A stretch of DNA of 15,727 nt from the NCBI GenBank assembly GCA_020026285.1, contig JAHHQS010000091.1, positions 1 to 15,727 on the forward strand, read 5' to 3'. Made by a program: the position numbers and the translations under genes. The notes under the pieces are model-generated. The model was given only the letters and a program-made list of their open reading frames with translations. It had not been told where the DNA came from and did not search any database. Each line of letters starts with the position of its first letter. Positions within the stretch are counted from its first letter, which is position 1. This stretch comes from Parabacteroides sp. Lineage in GTDB: Bacteria > Bacteroidota > Bacteroidia > Bacteroidales > Tannerellaceae. Shown piece by piece: positions 8,124-13,621 of the stretch.

Positions 8124-8402
8124 TTACTTTTTAAGCGTTGATTTTTCTTCCTTGGGAGCTGGAGCAATGTAAAATCGAGCAGTCGCTGATTTCTCTGTGT
8201 CTACCATAAACTCATAAGAGAATGCGTAGTCCTCTTCCTTTAAATTCTTGAACTGAACCGGACGGTCCTTTACATGAAGGATCATGTCTGTGAGTTTCCT
8301 TCGTGCAGAAGATTTAGCACGGCTTTTTGTCGCTGCCTGTGTGAATGTATGGATCACGCGAGGCCTTGCACCATTGATAGTTTTATAAATGCAGTAGTCC
8401 AT
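8124..8402 (-). CDS. Hypothetical basic protein, 92 aa
   Basis: Not recognised. A 92-residue protein starting MDYCIYKTINGARPRVIHTF. The first half is very basic (TKSRAKSSARRKLTDMI, about 25-41) and could contact nucleic acid. The second half has VQFKNLKEEDYAFSYEFMVD and ends in a Lys/Pro-rich tail (APAPKEEKSTLKK). It lies 4 bp before the SMC-like ATPase start and 11 bp after the HTH-like gene, so it is probably co-expressed with the recombination cassette. Lys/Arg bias and operon position suggest a DNA- or RNA-associated accessory protein; this is only inference. Confidence 0.6.
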   Translation of the reverse strand: MDYCIYKTINGARPRVIHTFTQAATKSRAKSSARRKLTDMILHVKDRPVQFKNLKEEDYAFSYEFMVDTEKSATARFYIAPAPKEEKSTLKK

Positions 8403-8413
8403 TTGTATTATAT

Positions 8414-8695
8414 TTATCTGATTAAATAATCCTGAACAGTAGACTGTAGAGAACGCAAATCGGTCATTCTATACTGTACAGTACCAGGCCTCTTGTAAGG
8501 CTGAACCTTGCCTGTACGTCTCCAACGGTCTACATTGGCACGTCCGAAAATTTTATAGGCGGTCCGTTGATTGACGAATTCCGGGTCTTTGGCATTTCGT
8601 TGTATCTTTCTTGAAATTCGTTCGGCCAAATCATTAAGGAAAGTGTCATAGCTAACCGCTTTATCTGGAAATTCTAATGTCATAGTCAATCTCAA
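8414..8695 (-). CDS. Putative excisionase/MerR-like winged-helix DNA-binding protein
   Basis: A 93-residue protein with an N-terminal helical part (SYDTFLNDLAERISRKIQ, 15-32) and a likely winged helix-turn-helix (43-83): QRTAYKIFGRANVDRWRRTG followed by KVQPYKRPG, a plausible wing, and the helix YRMTDLRSLQ. The order of helix, turn, R-W-R-R-x-G, wing and Y.x.DL resembles excisionase and MerR-type DNA-binding domains (HTH_17 style). It is close to the start of the early operon, where phages often carry a second regulator or directionality factor. Met5 is a possible alternative start. DNA binding is a reasonable guess; an excisionase role is unproved and no integrase is visible. Confidence 0.55.
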   Translation of the reverse strand: MRLTMTLEFPDKAVSYDTFLNDLAERISRKIQRNAKDPEFVNQRTAYKIFGRANVDRWRRTGKVQPYKRPGTVQYRMTDLRSLQSTVQDYLIR

Positions 8696-8703
8696 TTAAG
8701 TTA

Positions 8704-8928
8704 TTACTCTTTGTCTAACCACTTGTTCAGCTTGTGGACGTAATAGTCCTTTTTCCAGCGCTTGCTGAATACGATAACGAAGATGATGCAGCCGAAGCCG
8801 AAAGTTTTGGTCACGATTAACCACAACAGCCAGTCGTTTCCTGTTGGCTCAGAAAAGATGCATATAGTTGCTATAGCTACTAATACATTCAATAATGTGA
8901 TTCTTATGATTGAGATTGTCTTGTTCAT
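8704..8928 (-). CDS. Small two-helix membrane protein
   Basis: A 74-residue protein with two predicted membrane helices, about residues 7-25 (IIRITLLNVLVAIATICIF) and 33-54 (WLLWLIVTKTFGFGCIIFVIVF). They are separated by a short Pro/Gly/Asp loop, and a basic cytoplasmic tail follows (KRWKKDYYVHKLNKWLDKE). Positively charged tail residues predict an N-in/C-in hairpin. It is embedded in the early operon 8 bp before the HTH-like gene. The function is unknown; early phage membrane hairpins sometimes affect host physiology or superinfection, but nothing here proves that. Confidence 0.6.
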   Translation of the reverse strand: MNKTISIIRITLLNVLVAIATICIFSEPTGNDWLLWLIVTKTFGFGCIIFVIVFSKRWKKDYYVHKLNKWLDKE

Positions 8929-8939
8929 AGTCGTTTACT

Positions 8940-9173
8940 TTAGATTGTTTTACGGATGATGGTGTAGGTTACACCATTGTTGTCACTGTCGACTAACCAC
9001 GTCCCTTCTCCTGCCTGTGCTAGTCGTGATGCTGCTGAGCGAGCTGAGGTAATTGGGCCGCAGCTTAATGCGTCGAATACTACAGGCTTTTCATAGGGCA
9101 GGTTACGCATAGTGTCTATGATTGACACCTTCTTTACCAAATACTTGTTTTTTTCTACGTTTTGATTACCCAT
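8940..9173 (-). CDS. First gene of the early operon, small protein of unknown function
   Basis: A 77-residue protein, first in the minus-strand operon and next to the lysogeny switch. After a polar N-terminus it has a strand (YEKPVVFDALS), a short helix (SARSAASRLAQAGEGTW, about 43-59) and a terminal strand pair (NNGVTYTIIRKTI). The strand-helix-strand pattern with a final VTYTI.R segment recalls small winged-helix-like proteins common in Bacteroidales elements. No named family can be assigned. Position opposite the repressor is where a Cro- or antirepressor-type regulator would be expected, but no canonical HTH is visible. Its leader is AT-rich with no clear Shine-Dalgarno site. Confidence 0.6.
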   Translation of the reverse strand: MGNQNVEKNKYLVKKVSIIDTMRNLPYEKPVVFDALSCGPITSARSAASRLAQAGEGTWLVDSDNNGVTYTIIRKTI

Positions 9174-9189
9174 ATTATTTTTATTTAAT

Positions 9190-9226
9190 TATATTTGCTA
9201 CTTAAAATAAGGGAGTTGCAATGCAA
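9190..9226. promoter_or_regulatory. Facing TATATTTG box and TTGCAATGCAA palindrome
   Basis: A plus-strand TATATTTG (9190-9197) mirrors the minus-strand box at 9246-9253; extended by one base, TATATTTGC and GCAAATATA form a 9-bp inverted repeat. Near the midpoint is the 11-bp palindrome TTGCAATGCAA (9216-9226). The arrangement could be two face-to-face promoters with overlapping transcripts around a second operator. A TTTG lies upstream at 9161-9164, but the 25-bp spacing is longer than usual, so plus-strand promoter activity is doubtful. Confidence 0.3.
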
Positions 9227-9245
9227 TTCGCTTAGAATAATGCTG

Positions 9246-9253
9246 CAAATATA
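9246..9253 (-). promoter_or_regulatory. Probable -7 box of the early (leftward) promoter
   Basis: On the minus strand this reads TATATTTG, a full match to the Bacteroides sigma-ABfr -7 consensus TAnnTTTG. It lies about 75 bp upstream of the first early gene and directly abuts one arm of the inverted repeat at 9254-9264. The -33 position shows only a weak TTAT-like match. If used, transcription would begin near 9239. An operator placed between the -7 and -33 boxes would let the repressor block polymerase directly. Confidence 0.5.
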
Positions 9254-9296
9254 GAGTATATTCTGTAATAATCATAATGTAATATAGAATATACTC
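9254..9296. promoter_or_regulatory. Candidate repressor operators: paired 11-bp inverted repeat
   Basis: GAGTATATTCT (9254-9264) and AGAATATACTC (9286-9296) are exact reverse complements. Each arm is itself a near-palindrome (AGwATATwCT), so each could be one dimer site. The two arm centres are 31 bp apart, about three helical turns, which would place two bound dimers on the same DNA face. The left arm abuts the TATATTTG box of the early promoter, and the right arm lies 27 bp before the repressor start. This is the expected layout for repression of the early operon with autoregulation. Which protein binds is inferred from position. Confidence 0.5.
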
Positions 9297-9323
9297 GGTG
9301 TATTAACTTATTTTAACTTATAT

Positions 9324-9980
9324 ATGGGAACGACTAAGGATAGATTAAAAGAATATCTTAAATATAGTGGGTTAAGCCAGAGGAAATTTGAGATTTCTAT
9401 AGGGGTTTCGAATGGATATGTAAACAATCTCAAGTCTTCTCCTTCTTCAGATATAATACAGAAGATACTCGGTGCTTATCCGGAACTAAATACAACATGG
9501 TTGTTAACAGGACAAGGCACTATGCTGAACGATGGCTCGGAATTACAAACAGAAACGACAGAGTTACGTGAAGTGGTCAACAAAGTTCCTCTTCTTCCGT
9601 TAGATGCAATAGCTGGTTCTTTAAATGATTTTGTAGCATCTGTAAAAAAATATGAATGTGAGCAAGTCGTTAATCCTATAGAAGGAGCTGATTTCGCAAT
9701 AACTGTGAGTGGAGATAGTATGGCTCCAGAGTACCCGAACGGGTCGAGAATTTTCATTAAGCGAATTAAGGAGAGTGCTTTTATCGACTGGGGTAGGGTT
9801 TATGTCCTCGATACTTGTAATGGGGTTGTTGTTAAACGTCTTGTTCCTTCTGAAAAGGATACTGATAAATACGTAAGATGTCTTTCCATCAACCCAGACC
9901 CTATGTATGCTCCCTTTGAGGTTGCGTGGGAAGATGTTTTTGGAGTATATAGAGTTTTGCTCTGTATGTCAATGAAGTAA
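9324..9980 (+). CDS. S24-type (LexA/CI-like) phage repressor
   Basis: A 218-residue repressor with an N-terminal helix-turn-helix (about 5-65: RLKEYLKYSGLSQRKFEISIGVSNGYVNNL, then a helix ending AYPELNTTWLLTGQGTML) and a C-terminal S24 peptidase domain. The catalytic Ser is Ser132 in VSGDSMAPEYPNG, and the Lys is Lys171 in NGVVVKRL. A likely self-cleavage site is Ala97-Gly98 in PLDAIAGSL. In this family, RecA filaments formed during DNA damage trigger autocleavage and prophage induction. It is transcribed away from the early operon and faces it across the operator region. All catalytic parts are present, so the protein should be functional. Confidence 0.92.
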   Translation: MGTTKDRLKEYLKYSGLSQRKFEISIGVSNGYVNNLKSSPSSDIIQKILGAYPELNTTWLLTGQGTMLNDGSELQTETTELREVVNKVPLLPLDAIAGSLNDFVASVKKYECEQVVNPIEGADFAITVSGDSMAPEYPNGSRIFIKRIKESAFIDWGRVYVLDTCNGVVVKRLVPSEKDTDKYVRCLSINPDPMYAPFEVAWEDVFGVYRVLLCMSMK

Positions 9981-10013
9981 TTACATGAACATCTTTAAGA
10001 AGATTTAAAAGAT

Positions 10014-10340
10014 ATGTACACATTAATGTTTATTTGTTTCTTATATGTTTTTTCATATCATAGTAGTGAGAATGGTAATCAGTTCTGTGGAACGTCACAT
10101 CTCCTTAGTTTCATGCTACCTGTGATAGGGGGAGTAGGGCAGCTTGCCGCTTTAGTTGCTTTGATTTGGAGTCTCTGGCTATTCGATTGGTGGCAACCTA
10201 TTTTGGCATATGTATGTTCAATTTTACTAGGAGGACTTATAGCACCTTTATTTCAGGGTAAGATTATAGGAATTTTACTTTCTCCTATATTGGTTGTGTT
10301 GTTTGGTGTTTTAAGTTTCTGGAGTCTCGCTTGTTTATAA
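10014..10340 (+). CDS. Small multi-spanning membrane protein
   Basis: A 108-residue, very hydrophobic protein with about three to four membrane segments: a short N-terminal one (3-14, LMFICFLYVFSY), one at about 28-57 rich in Trp (LIWSLWLFDWW), one at about 60-78 (ILAYVCSILLGGLIAPLF) and one at about 82-106. No family is recognised. It follows the repressor by 33 bp on the same strand and is probably expressed in the lysogen. Small membrane proteins at this position often act in superinfection exclusion, but that is a guess from location only. Confidence 0.6.
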   Translation: MYTLMFICFLYVFSYHSSENGNQFCGTSHLLSFMLPVIGGVGQLAALVALIWSLWLFDWWQPILAYVCSILLGGLIAPLFQGKIIGILLSPILVVLFGVLSFWSLACL

Positions 10341-10365
10341 TTGAAAGAAATAATAATAAAATAAT

Positions 10366-10905
10366 ATGGAACTTTTAAGTATTAGTCCAATAGTCAGCGG
10401 ATTATTTTTTGCTGGTTTAGTCATCGCAATATTACTCTTTAAAGAGTTTCGCAAATCATTGAAAGACCCTACTGTAAGAAAGGCTTCTGCGTTACATATG
10501 AATATATTAAGATATAACAGATACGATAAACTCTTTAATCAAATCTTAAAAGGGGAGTTAGACCATAACCAAAATGTAAAAGAGGATTTTATGGATGTAA
10601 TGATTAAAGACCCCAAGGGTTGGCAAAAGTTTTGTCTTAGCAAAGAAGAAGAATATACTCCACAGTTTCCGATAGGAATGCATATAAAGATTTTCATTCC
10701 AGAAGAGAGTGAGTATGTTGAAGGAGTTGTAACTAACAATAAAAAATATTCATTTGGTTGGTGGAAATATGACGTGTCCATGTCAGAACCTGTCGGGATT
10801 AATAACAGCTTTCCTGATAGATACTTACATTTGTCTGAGAACCAATTATCAGGCATAGTTGATGGAAAGATTACAGGTTCCTTTATTCATATCATTCGAA
10901 GGTAA
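10366..10905 (+). CDS. Membrane-anchored protein with C-terminal beta-rich domain, unknown
   Basis: A 179-residue protein with one N-terminal membrane helix (about 7-25, SPIVSGLFFAGLVIAILLF), a basic helical stretch (26-75), and a soluble C-terminal part (about 90-179) with alternating strands. That part includes FPIGMHIKIFIPEESEYVEGVV, KYSFGWWKYDVSM and RYLHLSENQLSGIV, suggesting a small beta barrel. The positive residues after the helix predict the domain faces the cytoplasm. The gene lies 25 bp after the previous one, behind an AAATAATAATAAAATAAT leader. The 12157 gene has a similar anchor-plus-beta layout including an FPVG segment, possibly a distant relative. No function is recognised. 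Confidence 0.62.
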   Translation: MELLSISPIVSGLFFAGLVIAILLFKEFRKSLKDPTVRKASALHMNILRYNRYDKLFNQILKGELDHNQNVKEDFMDVMIKDPKGWQKFCLSKEEEYTPQFPIGMHIKIFIPEESEYVEGVVTNNKKYSFGWWKYDVSMSEPVGINNSFPDRYLHLSENQLSGIVDGKITGSFIHIIRR

Positions 10906-10969
10906 TCAAAATAAAACAATATGACTAAAGAACAATACAGACTAGCAAAGGTAGTTCTGGGTGACAATC

Positions 10970-11086
10970 TCAGTTTAAATGAAAGGCAATAATAAAAAGG
11001 AAGGCGACAATAAAAGCCAGAAGGACAAAAATGCCCATCAAGACAAAGAATATGTCATCCAACTTCCGTTTGATAGAATGAGACAT
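10970..11086 (-). CDS. Possible 38-aa single-span membrane peptide, antisense to the lysogeny genes
   Basis: A minus-strand ORF of 38 codons. It starts MSHSIKRKLDDIFF, a charged amphipathic head, and continues as one unbroken hydrophobic helix (about 13-36) with LLAFIVAFLFIIAF near its end. The composition is that of a small membrane protein or type I toxin-like peptide. A TATGTTTG sequence on the same strand (11109-11116) fits the Bacteroides -7 consensus and lies about 22 bp before the ATG, but no -33 box is clear. A plus-strand ORF over the same DNA is Lys/Asn-rich, as expected for the antisense shadow of a membrane helix. A separate 23-codon plus-strand ORF (10921-10992, MTKEQYRLAKVV) overlaps its 3' end. 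Coding status is uncertain. Confidence 0.35.
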   Translation of the reverse strand: MSHSIKRKLDDIFFVLMGIFVLLAFIVAFLFIIAFHLN

Positions 11087-11126
11087 AATTGAAAGGAATT
11101 GATTTATACAAACATAATAAAAATAT

Positions 11127-11429
11127 ATGAAAGAGTACTATTTTCTAGTAATATTAGGAAACGAAGTTAAAAAGAAGAACGCAGAGTCTCTCCAAAAATT
11201 AAAAGAGTTGGGAGAAACAAGGATGTTAGCAAACAATGTATATGTCCTGACAAGAGTATCTGAACAGGTAGTAGGCCACTCAGAGATACGTGATATACTG
11301 GCTCTGGAAGGTACATCAATTGTTATCGTAATCAAGCTAGATGATGAATTTGCCGCCTCATGGTTCTTGGACGAAGATGATTCTGCATACTTTAAAAATA
11401 TATTCACAAAGATTTATGGGAACAAGTAA
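11127..11429 (+). CDS. Cas2/SinR-like small protein (first copy), partner of a two-TM protein
   Basis: A 100-residue protein with a predicted beta-alpha-beta-beta-alpha-beta layout: strand YYFLVILG (4-11), helix to about 28, strands at about 30-43 (ETRMLANNVYVLTR), helix SEIRDILAL (52-60) and strand SIVIVIKL (64-71), then a tail with ASWFLDEDDSAYFKNIF. Segment for segment this matches the second such protein at 12928, including the final aromatic segment leading into a terminal helix. That one resembles the Cas2-like proteins annotated as 'SinR family'. Cas2-fold nucleases carry an Asp at the end of strand 1; here the position is Leu/Gly, so nuclease activity is doubtful. The downstream two-TM gene overlaps it by 14 bp, implying coupled translation. 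The fold is inferred by pattern, not search. Confidence 0.6.
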   Translation: MKEYYFLVILGNEVKKKNAESLQKLKELGETRMLANNVYVLTRVSEQVVGHSEIRDILALEGTSIVIVIKLDDEFAASWFLDEDDSAYFKNIFTKIYGNK

Positions 11430-11778
11430 AAGTATACAGCAATCCAATAACTCGTCTTTTGGATCAACAAAGATAAATCATCATCCGATTAAAGATTTGA
11501 ACATCTATGAAGTTAGTGAAAGTGAACTTATAGAACTTGAAAAAGGTAACGATGCTGATATTTTCTTCAATTTTGCTATTGCATGCTTGTCAATCTTTAT
11601 AACTGCAATAACAGCAGTTTGTACAGGGAATTTTTCAAAAGAGTGGATTGAGACAACATTTATATGTGTTACAATCATCACCCTTATAATCGGCCTTCTA
11701 TTGTTCTTTTTGTGGAATAGGAAACGAAAAAACAAGACTAATATAATTAGTAAAATCAGAGGAAGAGAAGCAAGATAA
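11416..11778 (+). CDS. Two-transmembrane-helix protein coupled to the Cas2-like protein
   Basis: A 120-residue protein: a polar N-terminal part (1-47, including NIYEVSESELIELEKGN), membrane helices at about 49-70 (FFNFAIACLSIFITAITAV) and 77-100 (TTFICVTIITLIIGLLLFFLW), and a basic tail (NRKRKNKTN.ISKIRGREAR). The tail charges predict both ends in the cytoplasm. The start at 11416 was chosen because the earlier in-frame Met at 11341 lies deep within the preceding gene. With this start the two genes overlap by 14 bp. The polar segment before the first helix could be where a cytosolic partner binds. It resembles small two-TM effector proteins of defence systems in architecture only; the function is unknown. 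Confidence 0.65.
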   Translation: MGTSKSIQQSNNSSFGSTKINHHPIKDLNIYEVSESELIELEKGNDADIFFNFAIACLSIFITAITAVCTGNFSKEWIETTFICVTIITLIIGLLLFFLWNRKRKNKTNIISKIRGREAR

Positions 11779-11789
11779 GCAAATTAAAA

Positions 11790-12160
11790 ATGACGGTATG
11801 CCTTGAATATCTGAGTCTTGGTCAAAAAGCATTTGCTGAATAAGTTGGACTTTCTGCAGGGTTTGTAAACTCGTTTCTAGCCTCAATTCAGCCGAAAATA
11901 ATTGAAAAAATTGCTGTCGCTTATCCTGATTTAAACACAGCGTGGATATTTACAGGTGAAGGAAAAATGTTTAAAACTGGCAGTACACAGAATCTAGGTC
12001 ATATTTATGGGAATGCTCAGGGTATTAATGTGAATGGTTCTATTAGTATTATCGAGGATGTTGATAAGTTTCTCGATGAGATAGCAGCCCAACGTAAGGT
12101 TACAGAGAAGTGATGGAACAGATGGATAGACTTATAAAGCTGCTGGAGGAAAAGGAATGA
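11790..12160 (+). pseudogene. Broken HTH repressor-like gene
   Basis: A degraded helix-turn-helix regulator. Read from the ATG at 11790 it gives LGQKAFAE, an in-frame TAA (11841-11843), then VGLSAGFVNSF, a helix, and AYPDLNTAWIFTGEGKMF. These are the counterparts of SQRKFEISIGVSNGYVNNL and AYPELNTTWLLTGQGTML in the S24 repressor at 9324. The reading frame then continues through GNAQGINVNGSI and FLDEIAAQRKVTEK to a TGA at 12111. The expected coiled-coil end (MEQMDRLIKLLEEKE) lies in another frame, 12113-12160. The N-terminus also looks shortened compared with relatives. A nonsense codon plus a frameshift argue for a dead gene that once lacked an S24 domain. The 3' end overlaps the next start (ATGA). 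An ORF starting after the stop could still make a fragment. Confidence 0.7.
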
Positions 12161-12492
12161 TCGGTTTCTTGTATTTCGGAATCTTCGTTGCATTCGTTTG
12201 GATCGTGACGGAATATTATCCCAGATGGAAATTTAGGATGAGGTATCCGATTATTTGTTGCAAATTTCCTGTAGGTGAAATGCGTATTGGAGATATTATA
12301 GTCTTAGGGAAAACAGAATATGAATACCGTGGCTTTGATCGAACTTATTCTCATGATTACGTTTTTCTACGTGAAGGTATTGATAGGGTGAACCTTTCAT
12401 TAGACACAATAAGGAAGGAAGCAGTATGTTTAAAGTGTCGATACGGAATAAAATGGACGATGTGCTCTTTTAAATTCAGTTGTGAGGAATAA
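12157..12492 (+). CDS. Membrane-anchored small protein with C-terminal Cys cluster
   Basis: A 111-residue protein with an N-terminal membrane helix (2-18, IGFLYFGIFVAFVWIV), a basic stop-transfer stretch (PRWKFRMRY), and a soluble beta-rich part with FPVGEMRIGDIIVLG, EYEYRGF and VNLSLDTIRKEAV. The end carries four cysteines, C91-x2-C94 then C103 and C109, which could bind a metal; two more (C34, C35) lie just after the helix. The ATG overlaps the tail of the broken HTH gene as ATGA, so it was once translationally coupled to that regulator. No family is recognised. Confidence 0.6.
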   Translation: MIGFLYFGIFVAFVWIVTEYYPRWKFRMRYPIICCKFPVGEMRIGDIIVLGKTEYEYRGFDRTYSHDYVFLREGIDRVNLSLDTIRKEAVCLKCRYGIKWTMCSFKFSCEE

Positions 12493-12516
12493 AAACTTTC
12501 TTCCAAAATTAAACGA

Positions 12517-12550
12517 TTTGAATTTTTGTATTTGATATATAGTATTTTCG
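12517..12550 (+). promoter_or_regulatory. Possible promoter before the second two-TM/Cas2-like pair
   Basis: TTTG (12517-12520) and TATTTTCG (12543-12550, one mismatch to TAnnTTTG) are spaced by 22 bp, close to the Bacteroides -33/-7 arrangement. They lie in the 122-bp AT-rich gap between the 12157 and 12615 genes, about 65 bp before the start codon. That gap is the longest in the plus-strand block apart from the one at 10906-11126, so separate transcription of the pair is plausible. The match is imperfect. Confidence 0.3.
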
Positions 12551-12614
12551 TGTTGTGGAAATATCCATTTGTTCCGCAATGCAACAATTTAAGAAATGTA
12601 GTAAATAATAAATT

Positions 12615-12923
12615 ATGTGTGATAATGATGGTGCTGGAGCCTCAGAAAATCCACAGGAAACTGATGAAATAGTGCATGTGGAGAATTTTGAAGCTGTTGA
12701 TTTGAATTCAAATTCAGCCAATACGAAAGAATCTACGAGGACATATATTGCTCAGTTGTATATATGGGCTTTCTTTATAGTGATTCTATTGGTTTTCATA
12801 ATAGGATTTATAGAAGATTTTAGAGTTGAAGACTATAAAGATATGTTAGTCACGGTGTCAGGAGTATTGTCAGGTCCTCTAGGTTTTATTGTTGGTTATT
12901 ATTTTAAAGCGTCAAAGGAGTAG
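12615..12923 (+). CDS. Second two-transmembrane-helix protein
   Basis: A 102-residue protein with an acidic, polar N-terminal part (1-42: MCDNDGAGASENPQETDE and an Asn/Ser-rich stretch), membrane helix 1 at about 45-65 (AQLYIWAFFIVILLVFIIGF), a short acidic loop (EDFRVEDYKD), membrane helix 2 at about 78-96 (LVTVSGVLSGPLGFIVGYYF) and a short basic end. The SGVLSGPLGF stretch is Gly-rich enough for close helix packing. It is the counterpart of the two-TM protein at 11416 in size and layout but not in clear sequence. It is followed 4 bp later by the Cas2-like gene, so the pair is almost certainly co-translated. Function unknown. Confidence 0.65.
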   Translation: MCDNDGAGASENPQETDEIVHVENFEAVDLNSNSANTKESTRTYIAQLYIWAFFIVILLVFIIGFIEDFRVEDYKDMLVTVSGVLSGPLGFIVGYYFKASKE

Positions 12924-12927
12924 AAAC

Positions 12928-13197
12928 ATGAAAACTTATTTAGTATCGTTTGCTTTAGGTGAAGGCGCAAGTTACGATAATGTGAAAGAAGTACTTAGCT
13001 CTTATCCAAAATGGGCTAGAGTTATGCGCACTACATGGATGGTGCAGACGGATGATAAAGCTGTGGATATTAGAAGTAAGTTATCTAATGCAATGGATAA
13101 ACACGGTGTGGTAGTCGTAGTTGATATTTCACATAAAGGGTGGGCGACTTATGCTGTTGGTAAAAATGTTACGAACTGGATGAGGGAAAATATTTAA
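12928..13197 (+). CDS. Cas2/SinR-like small protein (second copy)
   Basis: An 89-residue protein resembling the small 'SinR family' proteins that share the Cas2 ferredoxin-like fold. Strand 1 is KTYLVSFAL (2-10), the helix DNVKEVLSSYP, strands WARVMRTTWMVQT (29-41), helix DIRSKLSNAM (47-56), strand VVVVVDIS (61-68), then the W.TYAV segment and the closing helix NVTNWMREN. Relatives I know read ...YLVSYDL at strand 1; here that Asp, the Cas2-type catalytic position, is Ala (SFAL). It may therefore be a binding or structural protein rather than a nuclease. The start at 12928 follows the two-TM stop by 4 bp; an in-frame Met at 12889 would overlap the two-TM gene and add residues outside the fold. 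Confidence 0.68.
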   Translation: MKTYLVSFALGEGASYDNVKEVLSSYPKWARVMRTTWMVQTDDKAVDIRSKLSNAMDKHGVVVVVDISHKGWATYAVGKNVTNWMRENI

Positions 13198-13231
13198 TAA
13201 GACTAATACAGGATGTTTAATTTACAACGAT

Positions 13232-13621
13232 ATGACTGAGGAACAATTATTCAACAGACGGCAGAAACAATTAGCATTCAAGTATGCCAATGCAAAGCAC
13301 ATAAGCGAGGCTTTTCCTAACGTACAAAGTATCACTATACGGTATACAGGAATACCAAATTCAGCCTTCTCTAAAGTCAAGTCCGATGAACAAAGATATA
13401 CTCCTGACATGCAAGACGTTTTCCTTGTAGAATGCCCAAACGGAACATGCACTGGAATAGGTTTTGATATGTACTCAGTTGTTTCAAAGGCAATAAGAAA
13501 CCACAAAACGGAGCAAAGGGGAGTAATGGAATGTGAGAACTTTGAGGATGCAGAAAGGTACAATCAATATCATTGCGGTTCAAAACTTGAATATACTATT
13601 CTTGTAGAGTATCGTTCATAA
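13232..13621 (+). CDS. Hypothetical soluble protein, 129 aa
   Basis: Not recognised. A 129-residue soluble protein starting MTEEQLFNRRQKQLAF, with an N-terminal amphipathic helix, then strands ITIRYTG and DVFLVECPNG, a Gly/Cys turn (NGTCTGIGFD), a helix (SVVSKAIRNHK) and a final strand YTILVEY. An alpha/beta fold is likely. It lies 34 bp after the second Cas2-like gene on the same strand, so it may belong to the same transcript. Its 3' end overlaps the antisense 13596 gene by 26 bp. No motif suggests a function. Confidence 0.6.
   Translation: MTEEQLFNRRQKQLAFKYANAKHISEAFPNVQSITIRYTGIPNSAFSKVKSDEQRYTPDMQDVFLVECPNGTCTGIGFDMYSVVSKAIRNHKTEQRGVMECENFEDAERYNQYHCGSKLEYTILVEYRS

Noticed and set aside
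9465..9474. ATACTCGGTG repeated from 9291-9300 inside the repressor gene, a possible third operator
   Set aside because: Only ten bases match and half of the near-palindrome is missing, so chance is likely.
10921..10992. Plus-strand 23-codon ORF (MTKEQYRLAKVV)
   Set aside because: It has an A-rich leader like its neighbours but is too short to support as a gene; it may be the stub of a lost gene.
10979..11092. Plus-strand 37-codon ORF, Lys/Asn/Asp-rich
   Set aside because: Its composition is what the antisense of a hydrophobic helix gives, and it has no proper leader of its own; the minus-strand reading is the better candidate.
12503..12526. AAAATT/AATTTT dyad after the 12157 gene as a terminator
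   Set aside because: The stem is only six A-T pairs and has no GC content, too weak for an intrinsic terminator.
11127..13197. A CRISPR locus, suggested by Cas2-like proteins
   Set aside because: There is no repeat-spacer array and no Cas1 or other cas gene; the proteins share only the fold.
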